This document shows, one piece after another, positions 34,207 to 43,082 of a DNA stretch of 64,000 nt. Positions within the stretch are counted from its first letter, which is position 1; each line of letters begins with the position of its first letter. This DNA is from Bradyrhizobium jicamae (GTDB lineage Bacteria; Pseudomonadota; Alphaproteobacteria; Rhizobiales; Xanthobacteraceae). The translations under genes were made by a program, and so were the position numbers. The DNA lies in contig NZ_LLXZ01000022.1 of the NCBI RefSeq assembly GCF_001440395.1, positions 1 through 64,000 on the forward strand, in the 5' to 3' direction. Below the pieces are notes generated by a model, which saw only the letters and a list, made by a program, of their open reading frames with translations, had not been told where the DNA came from and did not search any database.

Positions 34207-36384
34207 CTACTTCGGCCGGATCGCGTCGGCGGTGCCCTGGATGAAGGCCTGCAGCTTCGGGATATCCTCTTCCTTCAGCTTGCCGGTGAAGTCGGGCATG
34301 CCGCGGTCGCGGAACGGGCCGTTGAACACGATGTCCTTCAGGTTGGTGATGGTTTCGGGCGCAACATAACCGAGGTTCCTGATGTTGCCGCCGTTGTCGA
34401 CGCCGGGCACGCTGTGGCAGGCAGCGCAGGCGGCGACATAGATAGCGGTGCCTTCAGGGATATCCTTCGGGTCATACTTCACGCCCTTCAACAGGCCTTC
34501 GGTCTGGTACTTCGTGAAGGCGGGCAGCGGCGTCTTGCCGCCGAGCGCAAAGGTGTAGACCGTGCCGGGGCTGCTCAACTCGGTGACCCGGATCCACTGG
34601 CCGAGCACACCGCCCCAACCGACCGCGATCGACACATATTGCTGGTCGTCGATCATGTAGGTCGAGGCCGCCGCCACCACGCCGGTGCCGGTCGGGCTTT
34701 CCCAAAGCTTTTCGCCCGTCGTGGCGTTGTAGGCGACGAAGCGCCCGTCGGCCGTGCCCTGGAACACCAAATTGCCCGCGGTGGTGAGGGTGCCGCCATT
34801 CCACGGCGCCACATGCTCGACGCGCCAGGCCTCCTTCTGCTTGACGGGATCCCAGGCCAGCAGCCGTCCGAACGCCGGGTTCTTCGGTGGCGTGGCATTC
34901 ATCAGGAAGCCGAGATTCCAGCCCGTCGCGCTGGCGAATTTGCCGGGCTCAACGGCATTGTGCTTGAAGGCCTTCTCCGGTGTGAGGTTGATCGGTATGC
35001 CCTGCGCCGGCAAGTAGACCAGACCGGTCTGCGGATTGAACGACATCGGATGCCAGTTGTGGGCGCCGGCGGGGCCGGGAATGCTGTCATACGCTTCTTC
35101 GCCGCGCGCCTCTTTCACCTCGATCGGGCGGCCGTTGGCGTCGTAACCGGTCGCCCAGTTCACATCGACGAAGTTCTTCGCCGAGATGAACTTGCCGTTG
35201 GTGCGGTCGATGACGAAGAAGAAGCCATTCTTTGGCGCGTGCAGGATCACCTTGCGCGGCGCGCCATCGAGCGTGATGTCGGCCAGGATCATCGGCTGGG
35301 TCGCGGTGTAGTCCCAGTGATCGCCGGGTGTTTCCTGATAGTGCCAGGCGTACTTACCGGTATCGGCGTTCAGCGCGACGATCGAGGACAGATAGAGGTT
35401 GTCGCCGCCGGCGGGGCTGCGAACCTTCTGGTTCCAGGGCGCGCCGTTGCCGGTGCCGATATAGACGAGGTTTAGATCAGGGTCGAAGGTGATGGTGTCC
35501 CAGGCCGTGCCGCCGCCGCCGTTGATCCAGTACTTGCCGGCCGGATCCCAGGTCTTGGCCGCCGCCGCCATCGATTCATCCTCGAACGGCTTGGACGGAT
35601 CGCCTGGTACTGTGAACCAGCGCCACGCCTGGTTACCAGTCTCCGCGTCGTAGGCGGTGACATAGCCGCGCACGCCGAATTCCGCGCCGCCATTGCCGAT
35701 CACCACCTTGCCGTTGAATACGCGCGGCGCGCCAGTGATGGTGTAGGAGTGCTCCTTGCTGACGATGGTATCTTTTTCCCAGACCACCTTGCCAGTCGCA
35801 GCATCGAGCGCGAACAGCCGGCCGTCATAGGCGCCGAAATAAACCTTGCCCTTCCAGAGCGCGACGCCGCGGTTGACCACGTCGCAGCAGCCCCGATAGC
35901 CCTTCTCGCGGTCGATCTTCGGATCGAACGTCCAGATCCGCTTGCCGGTGCGGGCGTCGATGGCGTGCACCACGCTCCATGACGCGGTCTGGTACATGAT
36001 GCCGTCGACCACGACCGGCGTCGCCTCGACGCCGCGGGAGGATTCGAGCGGATAGCTCCACACCAGCCCGAGTTGCTTGACGTTATCGGCGTTGATCTTG
36101 TTGAGCTTGGAAAAGCGCGTCTCGGCATAGTCGAGGCCGATGGTCGGCCAGTCGTTCGAGGTCGCGGTGTTGGCCTTGATCGAAGCGCCGTCGACCGCCG
36201 AGGTGACGGCCTTGATGTGCTCGGGCGATCCCTTGGCGGGTGTCTGCGCAAGGGCTGTGCTGCAGGACAGCGTCAGGCCGAGAGCGATGGCGGTCGCGGC
36301 CTGCGCAAGGCGCGCCGACCGGCGGGAAGTAGCGGCAGTGTCAGGAAAAAAACGGCGAGCGGAATCAACGCGCGAACGTATCAT
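34207..36384 (-). CDS. PQQ-dependent quinohemoprotein alcohol dehydrogenase
   Basis: The 725-residue protein has a signal peptide ending near residue 47 (ALA-QT), the eight-bladed propeller W-motifs, the vicinal disulfide Cys166-Cys167 (RGCCDV), and the catalytic Asp358 in GDHWDYTATQPM. A C-terminal cytochrome c domain carries CAACH (653-657) with probable distal Met696 in GMPDF. This is the type II quinohemoprotein alcohol dehydrogenase layout, periplasmic, passing electrons from PQQ to its own heme. Position +2 from the catalytic Asp is Thr360, not the Asp of lanthanide-type enzymes, so calcium is predicted. GGGAGG precedes the ATG. No PQQ synthesis genes are in the window. Confidence 0.94.
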   Translation of the reverse strand: MIRSRVDSARRFFPDTAATSRRSARLAQAATAIALGLTLSCSTALAQTPAKGSPEHIKAVTSAVDGASIKANTATSNDWPTIGLDYAETRFSKLNKINADNVKQLGLVWSYPLESSRGVEATPVVVDGIMYQTASWSVVHAIDARTGKRIWTFDPKIDREKGYRGCCDVVNRGVALWKGKVYFGAYDGRLFALDAATGKVVWEKDTIVSKEHSYTITGAPRVFNGKVVIGNGGAEFGVRGYVTAYDAETGNQAWRWFTVPGDPSKPFEDESMAAAAKTWDPAGKYWINGGGGTAWDTITFDPDLNLVYIGTGNGAPWNQKVRSPAGGDNLYLSSIVALNADTGKYAWHYQETPGDHWDYTATQPMILADITLDGAPRKVILHAPKNGFFFVIDRTNGKFISAKNFVDVNWATGYDANGRPIEVKEARGEEAYDSIPGPAGAHNWHPMSFNPQTGLVYLPAQGIPINLTPEKAFKHNAVEPGKFASATGWNLGFLMNATPPKNPAFGRLLAWDPVKQKEAWRVEHVAPWNGGTLTTAGNLVFQGTADGRFVAYNATTGEKLWESPTGTGVVAAASTYMIDDQQYVSIAVGWGGVLGQWIRVTELSSPGTVYTFALGGKTPLPAFTKYQTEGLLKGVKYDPKDIPEGTAIYVAACAACHSVPGVDNGGNIRNLGYVAPETITNLKDIVFNGPFRDRGMPDFTGKLKEEDIPKLQAFIQGTADAIRPK

Positions 36385-36639
36385 CTCATTCCTCCCAAGT
36401 GATCTCTAGCGGATCTGGTGGAATGCTATGCCGGTGAGAAGGATCGCGTCAATCAAAGCGATGCGCGAAATGTAAAAGAGAAGATTCGTCTCGTCGTGTT
36501 TTGAGCGGACGAGTGCAAGCTGGTATACTGGCTGCAGCGCAGCATGGTCGCGAGGGCAAGGACGATCGGAAGGAAGATCAGGCAAGAAAAGCAGATTGTT
36601 GTCGACCGTCGCCGCGCAATAGTTGCGCGCCGCTATTCG

Positions 36640-37440
36640 TCAATCGGCGCGTTCGAATGGTCGGGAAGCGGAGTCGGCCAGAGACGTCACGACGAGCGAA
36701 GCCACAGAATTATTGCCCGAGGCGTCGGCGAGCGCGGGAGCATCGGCATATCGCATCACGCCGTGCTGGCCGATCACGAATGTCGGCCGGAAGTTTCTGA
36801 CATCGGCGTCCGCAACCATCGCCATGCGGCGGTTATCGAGCATCAGCCAGCGTCCATCCAGCCGCGCGGCAGCCACCGCATGATCCTCGCCGCGGATGGT
36901 ATCGCGCAGCACCACGATCCTGAGATCGTCGGGCGCTAGGCCGGCGCGGCGCAAGGCCACGAATTTCGCAATCGCATAATCCTCGCAGTCACCGCCGCCG
37001 CGGGCGAGCGTTGCGAGCGGCGGCATCCAGACGTCGATCTGGCCGTGCTGGGCGAGATCGCCGGCCGGCCGGATCGCGAGATTGATGGCGCGGTTGATTT
37101 CGCCAAGTCGGGCGCGGCCTTCGCGCAAGCGCGCGGCGTCGACGATGTCGAGGAATGTCAGCGCGGCCGGAGAGGCGCAGCCGTCACGGTCGCCCTCGCA
37201 GAGCGCAAGCTGCACCATTTCGTCGTCGAGCCGGTGCTGAACGCCGAGCCATTTGTCGCGCAGTCCGCCACTGGTGAGCGCGGAGACCGGAAGTCCGAAC
37301 GGCTCGGTCGATCGTGTCATCGATTCCGCAGAATTGGGCAGCGGCTGCATTTCGGCGCGCAGATCACCCGGGCCGAAACAGGCCATGCCGCACGCAATGA
37401 TGCCCGCGCGCCATGCGCGCGAAAACACTGACAACCCCAT
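36640..37440 (-). CDS. LapG-like periplasmic cysteine protease (bacterial transglutaminase-like, BTLCP)
   Basis: The 266-residue protein has a signal peptide (about 1-29, ending LRA-EM). It carries the BTLCP triad: Cys152 in GGGDCEDYA, His187 in GEDHAVA and Asp202 in MLDNRRM, plus QIDVWMPP upstream of the cysteine. In LapG this fold cleaves the N-terminal retention module of giant adhesins in the periplasm. The gene is divergent from a 1623-residue adhesin whose start is 683 bases away, which supports that partner. No LapD-like c-di-GMP receptor gene is in the window. Confidence 0.88.
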   Translation of the reverse strand: MGLSVFSRAWRAGIIACGMACFGPGDLRAEMQPLPNSAESMTRSTEPFGLPVSALTSGGLRDKWLGVQHRLDDEMVQLALCEGDRDGCASPAALTFLDIVDAARLREGRARLGEINRAINLAIRPAGDLAQHGQIDVWMPPLATLARGGGDCEDYAIAKFVALRRAGLAPDDLRIVVLRDTIRGEDHAVAAARLDGRWLMLDNRRMAMVADADVRNFRPTFVIGQHGVMRYADAPALADASGNNSVASLVVTSLADSASRPFERAD

Positions 37441-38062
37441 CTGACGCCCCTTGTCCGGGCATCGGCTGGCTTGTTCTGCCTGCTCGCGACCGGATCATTT
37501 CGCAGGGGGAAAGGATGGGCGAGGGGGCTTTTGATCTGCTTAAAACGGGGTACTCCCAGCCCCAAAGGGCGAAACAGCCTGAACGTGGCCTTGCCAGTTA
37601 CGGCTAATTTTATCGATCCACTCGGATTGGCGCTCGTCAAAGCCGCTCGGTTACCGGGATGGGCCGGCGGGATACGGCGCAAAGTTTACGGTTGCGAAAG
37701 GGTCACAGCGTCACCGAATTAACCGTGTCCGCTGGGTCGCTCTGTGGGGCGATTGCAACCTGTCCCGACGCCTCGAAGGGATGGCGGCATTGATCGGACT
37801 GGGGGAAGTGATCGGCCGTCAGGCGGCTGTCGCCTCCCTCAGGAAGCAGCACCGCTGCGGTTCGGCAACGATAAAGTACTATGGCTGCTTATCTTTATGG
37901 CCTGGGAAGGCCGCGCCCATTTTTCGATCGGCGCGGGGCAGGCCCCGCCTTTTCCCTGCCACACTCTCGCCCGACACTTTTTCCGGACCTTTTCGGTCCT
38001 GTTGCAGACTTACCCCATATAGAGGGTGTTCTCTGCGGGCGTACTTTTGTGTTCCTTACCTG
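37441..38062. other. Long intergenic region between the LapG-like protease and the adhesin
   Basis: About 620 bases without a supported gene; frames on both strands reach at most about 169 codons and show no protein features. It contains several GC-rich hairpins (for example CGCGGGGCAGGCCCCGCC near 37931) and is long enough for a structured 5' leader on the adhesin mRNA. Confidence 0.5.
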
Positions 38063-38096
38063 CGTGGTATGAAAACCACGTGGGGAAATTTCATAC
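38063..38096 (+). promoter_or_regulatory. Overlapping inverted repeats upstream of the adhesin
   Basis: A stem-loop CGTGGT-ATGAAA-ACCACG (38063-38080) ends 43 bases before the adhesin start. An overlapping perfect 8-bp inverted repeat GTATGAAA-N14-TTTCATAC spans 38067-38096 and encloses the palindrome CCACGTGG. The two pairings exclude each other, as in an attenuator or a two-site operator. A similar stem-loop precedes the type I secretion gene at 55856. Confidence 0.5.
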
Positions 38097-38123
38097 TTCT
38101 TAACCATTTAGATCGGTGGTCCA

Positions 38124-41100
38124 TTGAACTACGCCGGCAAATTCGGATCGGGCGAACTCGGCCCTTTTTCCGGCGCGGATATCGGTCTTGGGTCATCGCT
38201 GTCACCGCACGGCCATCTTTCATCTCCCGGCAAGGTCCAGGTCGACAAAGTTTCGACACATGCGCCGTCCGACGCCATTGTTGTTCCTGATGCGCATCTG
38301 CTGTTCAGCGGCGACTTCAAGCGGTCAGGCGTCGACCTGATCCTCTCGAGCGGCGAGCGCGAGCTCGTGCTGCCCGACTACTTCAAGGGCGAGAAGCGCG
38401 CCGCGCTCGCCTCGCCCGATGGCGCCCACCTCACCGGCGACATCGTCAATGCGCTGGCCGGGCACACCCAGTTCGCGCAGGCCGGCGGCACCGCCAGCGT
38501 CGCGCCGCAAATGATCGGCCATGTGACGAAGCTGGTCGGCAATGCGACCGCGATCCGCAACGGCGTGTCGATCATCCTGAACCAGGGCGACACCGTCCAC
38601 AAAGGCGACGTCGTTCAGTCCGGCTCCGACTCGACGCTTGGCATCACCTTCATCGACGGCACCGTGTTCGGCCTCGCGTCGAACGCCAGGATGGTGCTGA
38701 ACGAGATGGTCTACGACCCCAACGGGTCGGACAACAAATCGCTGCTCAGCCTGGTGCAGGGCACGATCTCCTTCGTCGCCGGCGCCACCGCCAAGAAGGG
38801 CGACATGAAGGTCGACACGCCGGTTGCGACCATGGGCATCCGCGGCACCGCGGTGCTGGTCGAGATCGACTTCGAGGTGCCTGGCTCCGGCGTCGCGCCG
38901 CCGGCGAAATTCCAGGTGCTGGTCGAGCCCGACGGCACCACCGGCTCCTACATCCTGTTCGACAAGACCACGCTGACGCCGATTGCGACCGTCAACCGGG
39001 CCGGCACGCAGACGATCATCAATGGCCAGGGCGGTGTCAGCTTCCAATCGTCGGTGCAGCTATCGCCCGACGCACAGAAGATCATCAGCGACGTGTTCTC
39101 GCTGAAGTTCACCGACCTGAATAACCCGAACACCAAGCTCACCACCAATTTTACCGACTCGATCATTCCGGAAACGTTGTTCGTCAAGCTGACCGGCGGG
39201 GAGTTCATTCCCGTGACTGTTGCGCTGGTCAACATCCCGAACAGGGTCACCTCCACCTCGGATTCGGGCCCGCCGCCCAGGCTCGAGCACATTCCGGGCC
39301 CGCCGCAGGCCGATGCATCCGACGGCGCCGTTACCGAACGCATCGATGTGACCGCGAGCGCCGCGCTCAACAGCATCTCCGGCAGCGTCAGCTATCTCGA
39401 CCTCAACCGCGGCGACATACCGAGCGTCAGTGCGCAGTTTTCTTCCTTCATCTATCAGAATGCGCAGGGCGCCGACGTTACCGCCACGCTGACGGCGGAG
39501 CAGCTCGCTGCGATCAAGGGGGTCGAAGTGCCGCTGTCCGTGGCGCAGGATCCCAACAGCAAGAATTTCGGGACGGCGACCTGGACCTACGATATCGCCG
39601 ACGGCGCGTTCGACTTCCTCGCCGCCGGCGAGAAGCTGGAGCTCACCTACCTGGCGCGGGTCGACAACAACTACGCGCCGTTCAACGAAACGACATTCGT
39701 GCCGTTTACGATCGTCATCACCGGCACCAACGACAAGCCGACGATCTCGGCGACCGGCGGCGTGATCACGGAGCGGATCGGCACCGGCAACACCGCGATC
39801 GACGTCGTATCCGGCACCGTCACCTTCGGCGACGTCGACCTGACCGACCGTCCCGTCGTCAGCGTGGCGATCTCCACGACCGATCCGTTCCGCTATTACG
39901 ACGCCGAGGGCAACGACGTCACGGCGACGCTGACGCCGGAGCAGCTGGCGGCGATCCAGGCCGTCAAGGTGCCGCTCAGCGTGGTGCAGGGGGACGGAAA
40001 CACCAACAACGGCTCGGCGAGCTGGACCTACAGCATCGAGGACAGCAAGTTCGACTTCCTCGCCAAGGGCGAGACGCTGGTGCTCAACTATGTCGCTGAG
40101 GTCGATGACGGCCATGGCGGCGTCATCACCACGTCGATCACGGTCTCCATCGACGGCGCGGACGTTGCCGTCTCCGGCACCAATGACCTTCCGACTGTTG
40201 AGGCGACGAGCGCTGCGTTTCCCGAGCTGTCGAATCCCAGCCAGCCGAATCCGACCGGATCACCAGCGCTTCATACCGTATCGGGCACCATCGGCTTCAC
40301 CGATGTCGACCTGACCGACCGTCCAGTGGCGAGCGCGGCGTTCACGTCTTTCTCCTATGCCAACGCCGCCCACACCGACGTCACCTCATCGCTCACCGCA
40401 GCCCAGCTCGCCGTGATCGCGAATGTGGATGTGCCGCTGACGGTGGTGCAGGCAGGCGGCAATACCAACAACGGTTCGGCGAGCTGGAGTTACAGCGTGG
40501 CCGACGGCGCGTTCGACTTTCTCGCCGATGGCGAAATCCTCAACCTGACCTACACGGCAACCGTCGATGATGGGCATGGCGGCGTGGTGACCAAGCCGTT
40601 TACCGTTGCGGTCACCGGCAGTAACGATACGGCCGGGATCATCAGCGATCCGCAGGTCGCGACGATTGCGGAGAAGGCCGACAGCCACAATTCGTCGGCG
40701 CTGGATACCGCCAGCGGCGCGATCACGTTCACCGATGCCGACCTGACCGATACGCATGAGGTCAAGATCACCGGCGTCAGCGCTTCCGGCGTGATGACGG
40801 GCCTCACCAATGGCGCGGTTCAACTGAGCTGGCTGTCGCTGGGGCCGCTGACCGATTCCACGAATGGCGTGCAGGGCTCGAATATCTGGTCGTTCTCGGC
40901 GCCGGACAAATATTTCGACTATCTCGCCGATGGTGAGGCGGTCACGCTGACCTATACGGTGCAGGTCGACGACCATCATGGCGGTGTCACGTCGCAGGAT
41001 GTCGTCGTTACCATCAACGGCAGCAACGACGCGCCTGAAATCGCCGATATCGCGCCGCAGGACCTGACGGAGCCGACCAATACCGCGGCGCTGACGACGA

Positions 41101-42995
41101 CGATGTCGGTCGCCTTCACCGACCGCGATTTGTCTGACGTCGGCCACACCGCCACCATCATCGACGCGGTGGCGTCCGGCACCACGTCTGGCCTTGCGCT
41201 TGACGAGGCGTCGCTGATTGCGCTGGTGACGCCGGGTGCGGTGACCAAGGCCGCGGGCTCCTCGTCCGGCTCGGTCGGGCTGTCGTTCTCCGCGGCCTCG
41301 ACGGCGTTCGACTATCTGGCCAAGGGCGAGGTCCTGACGCTGACCTACACGGTTGCGATCGACGACGGCGACGGCGGAACTACGTCGAAGACGTTTGACG
41401 TTACCATCACCGGCACCAACGACGCGCCGGTCATTGCAGCGGTGGCGCAGGTCGATCTCACCGAACAGGCAGATGCCGCGCCGCTCACGGCGACGATTCC
41501 GGTAACTTTCACGGATGTCGACCTGGCCGATGTCGACCATGCCGCTGATATTACCGGCGTGACGCTTGCAGGCGATACGGACGGCCTGGCCGGCCTGAGT
41601 GAGGCCGATCTGATTCAGCTCGTGACGCCGGGAACAGTCGTCAAAGCCGCGGGCTCGTCGGTCGGATCGGTCAACCTCGACTTCTCGGCGAATTCGACGC
41701 TTTTCGATTATCTCGCGGCGAACCAGTCGGTCGCACTGACCTACACGGTTGCGATCGACGACGGCGACGGCGGAACCGCGTCCAAGACTTTCACGATCAC
41801 CGTTACCGGCACCAACGACGCCCCGGTGTTCACCGGCATCGATCTCGCGCCGACCTATCAGGCAGGCGAGGCGGCGGTGGCTCTGGCCGGCAGCGTCTCG
41901 GCCAGCGACGTCGACAGCAGCAACTACGCCGGCGGATCGTTCACCGCGACCGTGGCGGATGGCGGACACCAGGGCGACACGCTCACCATCGCGAATGGCG
42001 ACCTCATTTCGCTCAGCGGCACCGATATCCTGTACGACGCCGACGGGGTGGCCGGCCCCGCCAGCGCCCAGATCGTCGGAACGCTTTCGGATTATGATAC
42101 CAACAGCCTGACGGTGACGTTGAACGGAATCGCCAACGATGCCGCCGTCGCCGCGCTGGCGCAGGCGATCCAATTCTCGAATTCCACGCCCGACCCTGTC
42201 GCCGGCGAGCGCACCGTGACCTTCACGCTTCAGGACGGCGGCGGCACTGCCAATGGCGCGCAGGATTCGGCCTATTTCACCGCGAAGGTCGACGTCGAGG
42301 CCGATACCAATCAGGCCCCGGTCCTGAGCGCCGAAAGCATCAGCGTGGTGGAGAACGACGATACCGCCGTTACCAGCACCATGTTCGATATCAAATTGTC
42401 CGATGACGATGAGAACTCGGACGTCACGATCACGGCGAGCGCCTTGCACGGCACGCTCTCCCCGGTGGAGGTCGGCAACGTTTCGGAAATCAATACCCAG
42501 TTTGCCAACGGCATCATTTACACACCGACGGACTACAACGGCGATAGCCACCTGAACGACATCGTCACGGTGACCGCAACGGACGCCAATGGCCACAGCG
42601 ACACCCTGAACTTCGTGTTCCAGCAATCCGGATGGAATGGCGCCGCGCTCGAGGGTACGGACGAAAAGGACGTCATCTTTGCAACGGAAGGCAATGATAC
42701 GCTGACCGGCAACGCCAAAGCTGACCAGTTCGTGTTTGCGTCGGAACCCCAATACGACCCGAGCGCCGACGTGATCACCGACTTCACGCAGGGCGAGGAC
42801 CATATCGATCTCCGTGCGTTCGCCCAGTTCGTGAACGCCGAAAACATCGCTACGTGGCTTGCAAATCCAGACCATGTGACAGTCAGTGGCGGTGACAAGC
42901 TGATCATGCTCGATACTGGCGACACCATCACCCTTAAGGGGCTCGCCACCGCCAGTCTGCATGCGAGCGACTTCATCGTGTCGCCGCATCACTAA
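38124..42995 (+). CDS. Giant FecR-domain / VCBS-repeat adhesin, type I secreted
   Basis: The 1623-residue protein has no Sec signal. A stop at 38109 precedes the TTG at 38124, which is therefore the likely start. Residues about 130-260 form a FecR-like domain (IRNGVSIILNQGDTVHKGD, VATMGIRGTAVLVEID). Six VCBS/cadherin-type repeats start near 402, 544, 697, 847, 975 and 1108, each with FxDVDLTDR-like and FDFLAxGExLxLTYxxxVDD motifs. A further repeat region (about 1235-1390) follows. The C-terminus has a short RTX-like segment (EGNDTLTGNAKADQFVF) and a hydrophobic-aliphatic end, as in type I secretion substrates. Divergent from a LapG-like protease and followed by a cyclase gene. Surface adhesion or biofilm role is inferred. 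Confidence 0.9.
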   Translation: MNYAGKFGSGELGPFSGADIGLGSSLSPHGHLSSPGKVQVDKVSTHAPSDAIVVPDAHLLFSGDFKRSGVDLILSSGERELVLPDYFKGEKRAALASPDGAHLTGDIVNALAGHTQFAQAGGTASVAPQMIGHVTKLVGNATAIRNGVSIILNQGDTVHKGDVVQSGSDSTLGITFIDGTVFGLASNARMVLNEMVYDPNGSDNKSLLSLVQGTISFVAGATAKKGDMKVDTPVATMGIRGTAVLVEIDFEVPGSGVAPPAKFQVLVEPDGTTGSYILFDKTTLTPIATVNRAGTQTIINGQGGVSFQSSVQLSPDAQKIISDVFSLKFTDLNNPNTKLTTNFTDSIIPETLFVKLTGGEFIPVTVALVNIPNRVTSTSDSGPPPRLEHIPGPPQADASDGAVTERIDVTASAALNSISGSVSYLDLNRGDIPSVSAQFSSFIYQNAQGADVTATLTAEQLAAIKGVEVPLSVAQDPNSKNFGTATWTYDIADGAFDFLAAGEKLELTYLARVDNNYAPFNETTFVPFTIVITGTNDKPTISATGGVITERIGTGNTAIDVVSGTVTFGDVDLTDRPVVSVAISTTDPFRYYDAEGNDVTATLTPEQLAAIQAVKVPLSVVQGDGNTNNGSASWTYSIEDSKFDFLAKGETLVLNYVAEVDDGHGGVITTSITVSIDGADVAVSGTNDLPTVEATSAAFPELSNPSQPNPTGSPALHTVSGTIGFTDVDLTDRPVASAAFTSFSYANAAHTDVTSSLTAAQLAVIANVDVPLTVVQAGGNTNNGSASWSYSVADGAFDFLADGEILNLTYTATVDDGHGGVVTKPFTVAVTGSNDTAGIISDPQVATIAEKADSHNSSALDTASGAITFTDADLTDTHEVKITGVSASGVMTGLTNGAVQLSWLSLGPLTDSTNGVQGSNIWSFSAPDKYFDYLADGEAVTLTYTVQVDDHHGGVTSQDVVVTINGSNDAPEIADIAPQDLTEPTNTAALTTTMSVAFTDRDLSDVGHTATIIDAVASGTTSGLALDEASLIALVTPGAVTKAAGSSSGSVGLSFSAASTAFDYLAKGEVLTLTYTVAIDDGDGGTTSKTFDVTITGTNDAPVIAAVAQVDLTEQADAAPLTATIPVTFTDVDLADVDHAADITGVTLAGDTDGLAGLSEADLIQLVTPGTVVKAAGSSVGSVNLDFSANSTLFDYLAANQSVALTYTVAIDDGDGGTASKTFTITVTGTNDAPVFTGIDLAPTYQAGEAAVALAGSVSASDVDSSNYAGGSFTATVADGGHQGDTLTIANGDLISLSGTDILYDADGVAGPASAQIVGTLSDYDTNSLTVTLNGIANDAAVAALAQAIQFSNSTPDPVAGERTVTFTLQDGGGTANGAQDSAYFTAKVDVEADTNQAPVLSAESISVVENDDTAVTSTMFDIKLSDDDENSDVTITASALHGTLSPVEVGNVSEINTQFANGIIYTPTDYNGDSHLNDIVTVTATDANGHSDTLNFVFQQSGWNGAALEGTDEKDVIFATEGNDTLTGNAKADQFVFASEPQYDPSADVITDFTQGEDHIDLRAFAQFVNAENIATWLANPDHVTVSGGDKLIMLDTGDTITLKGLATASLHASDFIVSPHH

Positions 42996-43082
42996 TATGG
43001 CGCTTCGCCACTCGCTAACTTAGGGATATCGGTGCCATCTTCCCGCTTGTCTGGCGCCGCCAGTTAGCGAACAATCGAGAGC

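Noticed and set aside
37560..37660. Possible c-di-GMP (GEMM-I) riboswitch upstream of the adhesin
   Set aside because: CAAAGCC and GGTTACCGGGATGG recall parts of the consensus, but the helices and spacing do not fit. An Infernal search with RF01051 would settle it; a significant hit would reverse this.
37781..38290. 169-codon plus-strand frame overlapping the adhesin start
   Set aside because: It runs into the adhesin in another frame, has no protein features and lacks a ribosome site; most likely leader DNA.
40386..42992. 868-codon open frame opposite the adhesin
   Set aside because: Shadow of the VCBS repeats; Arg- and Asp-rich product with no domain features, while the plus-strand frame is clearly real.
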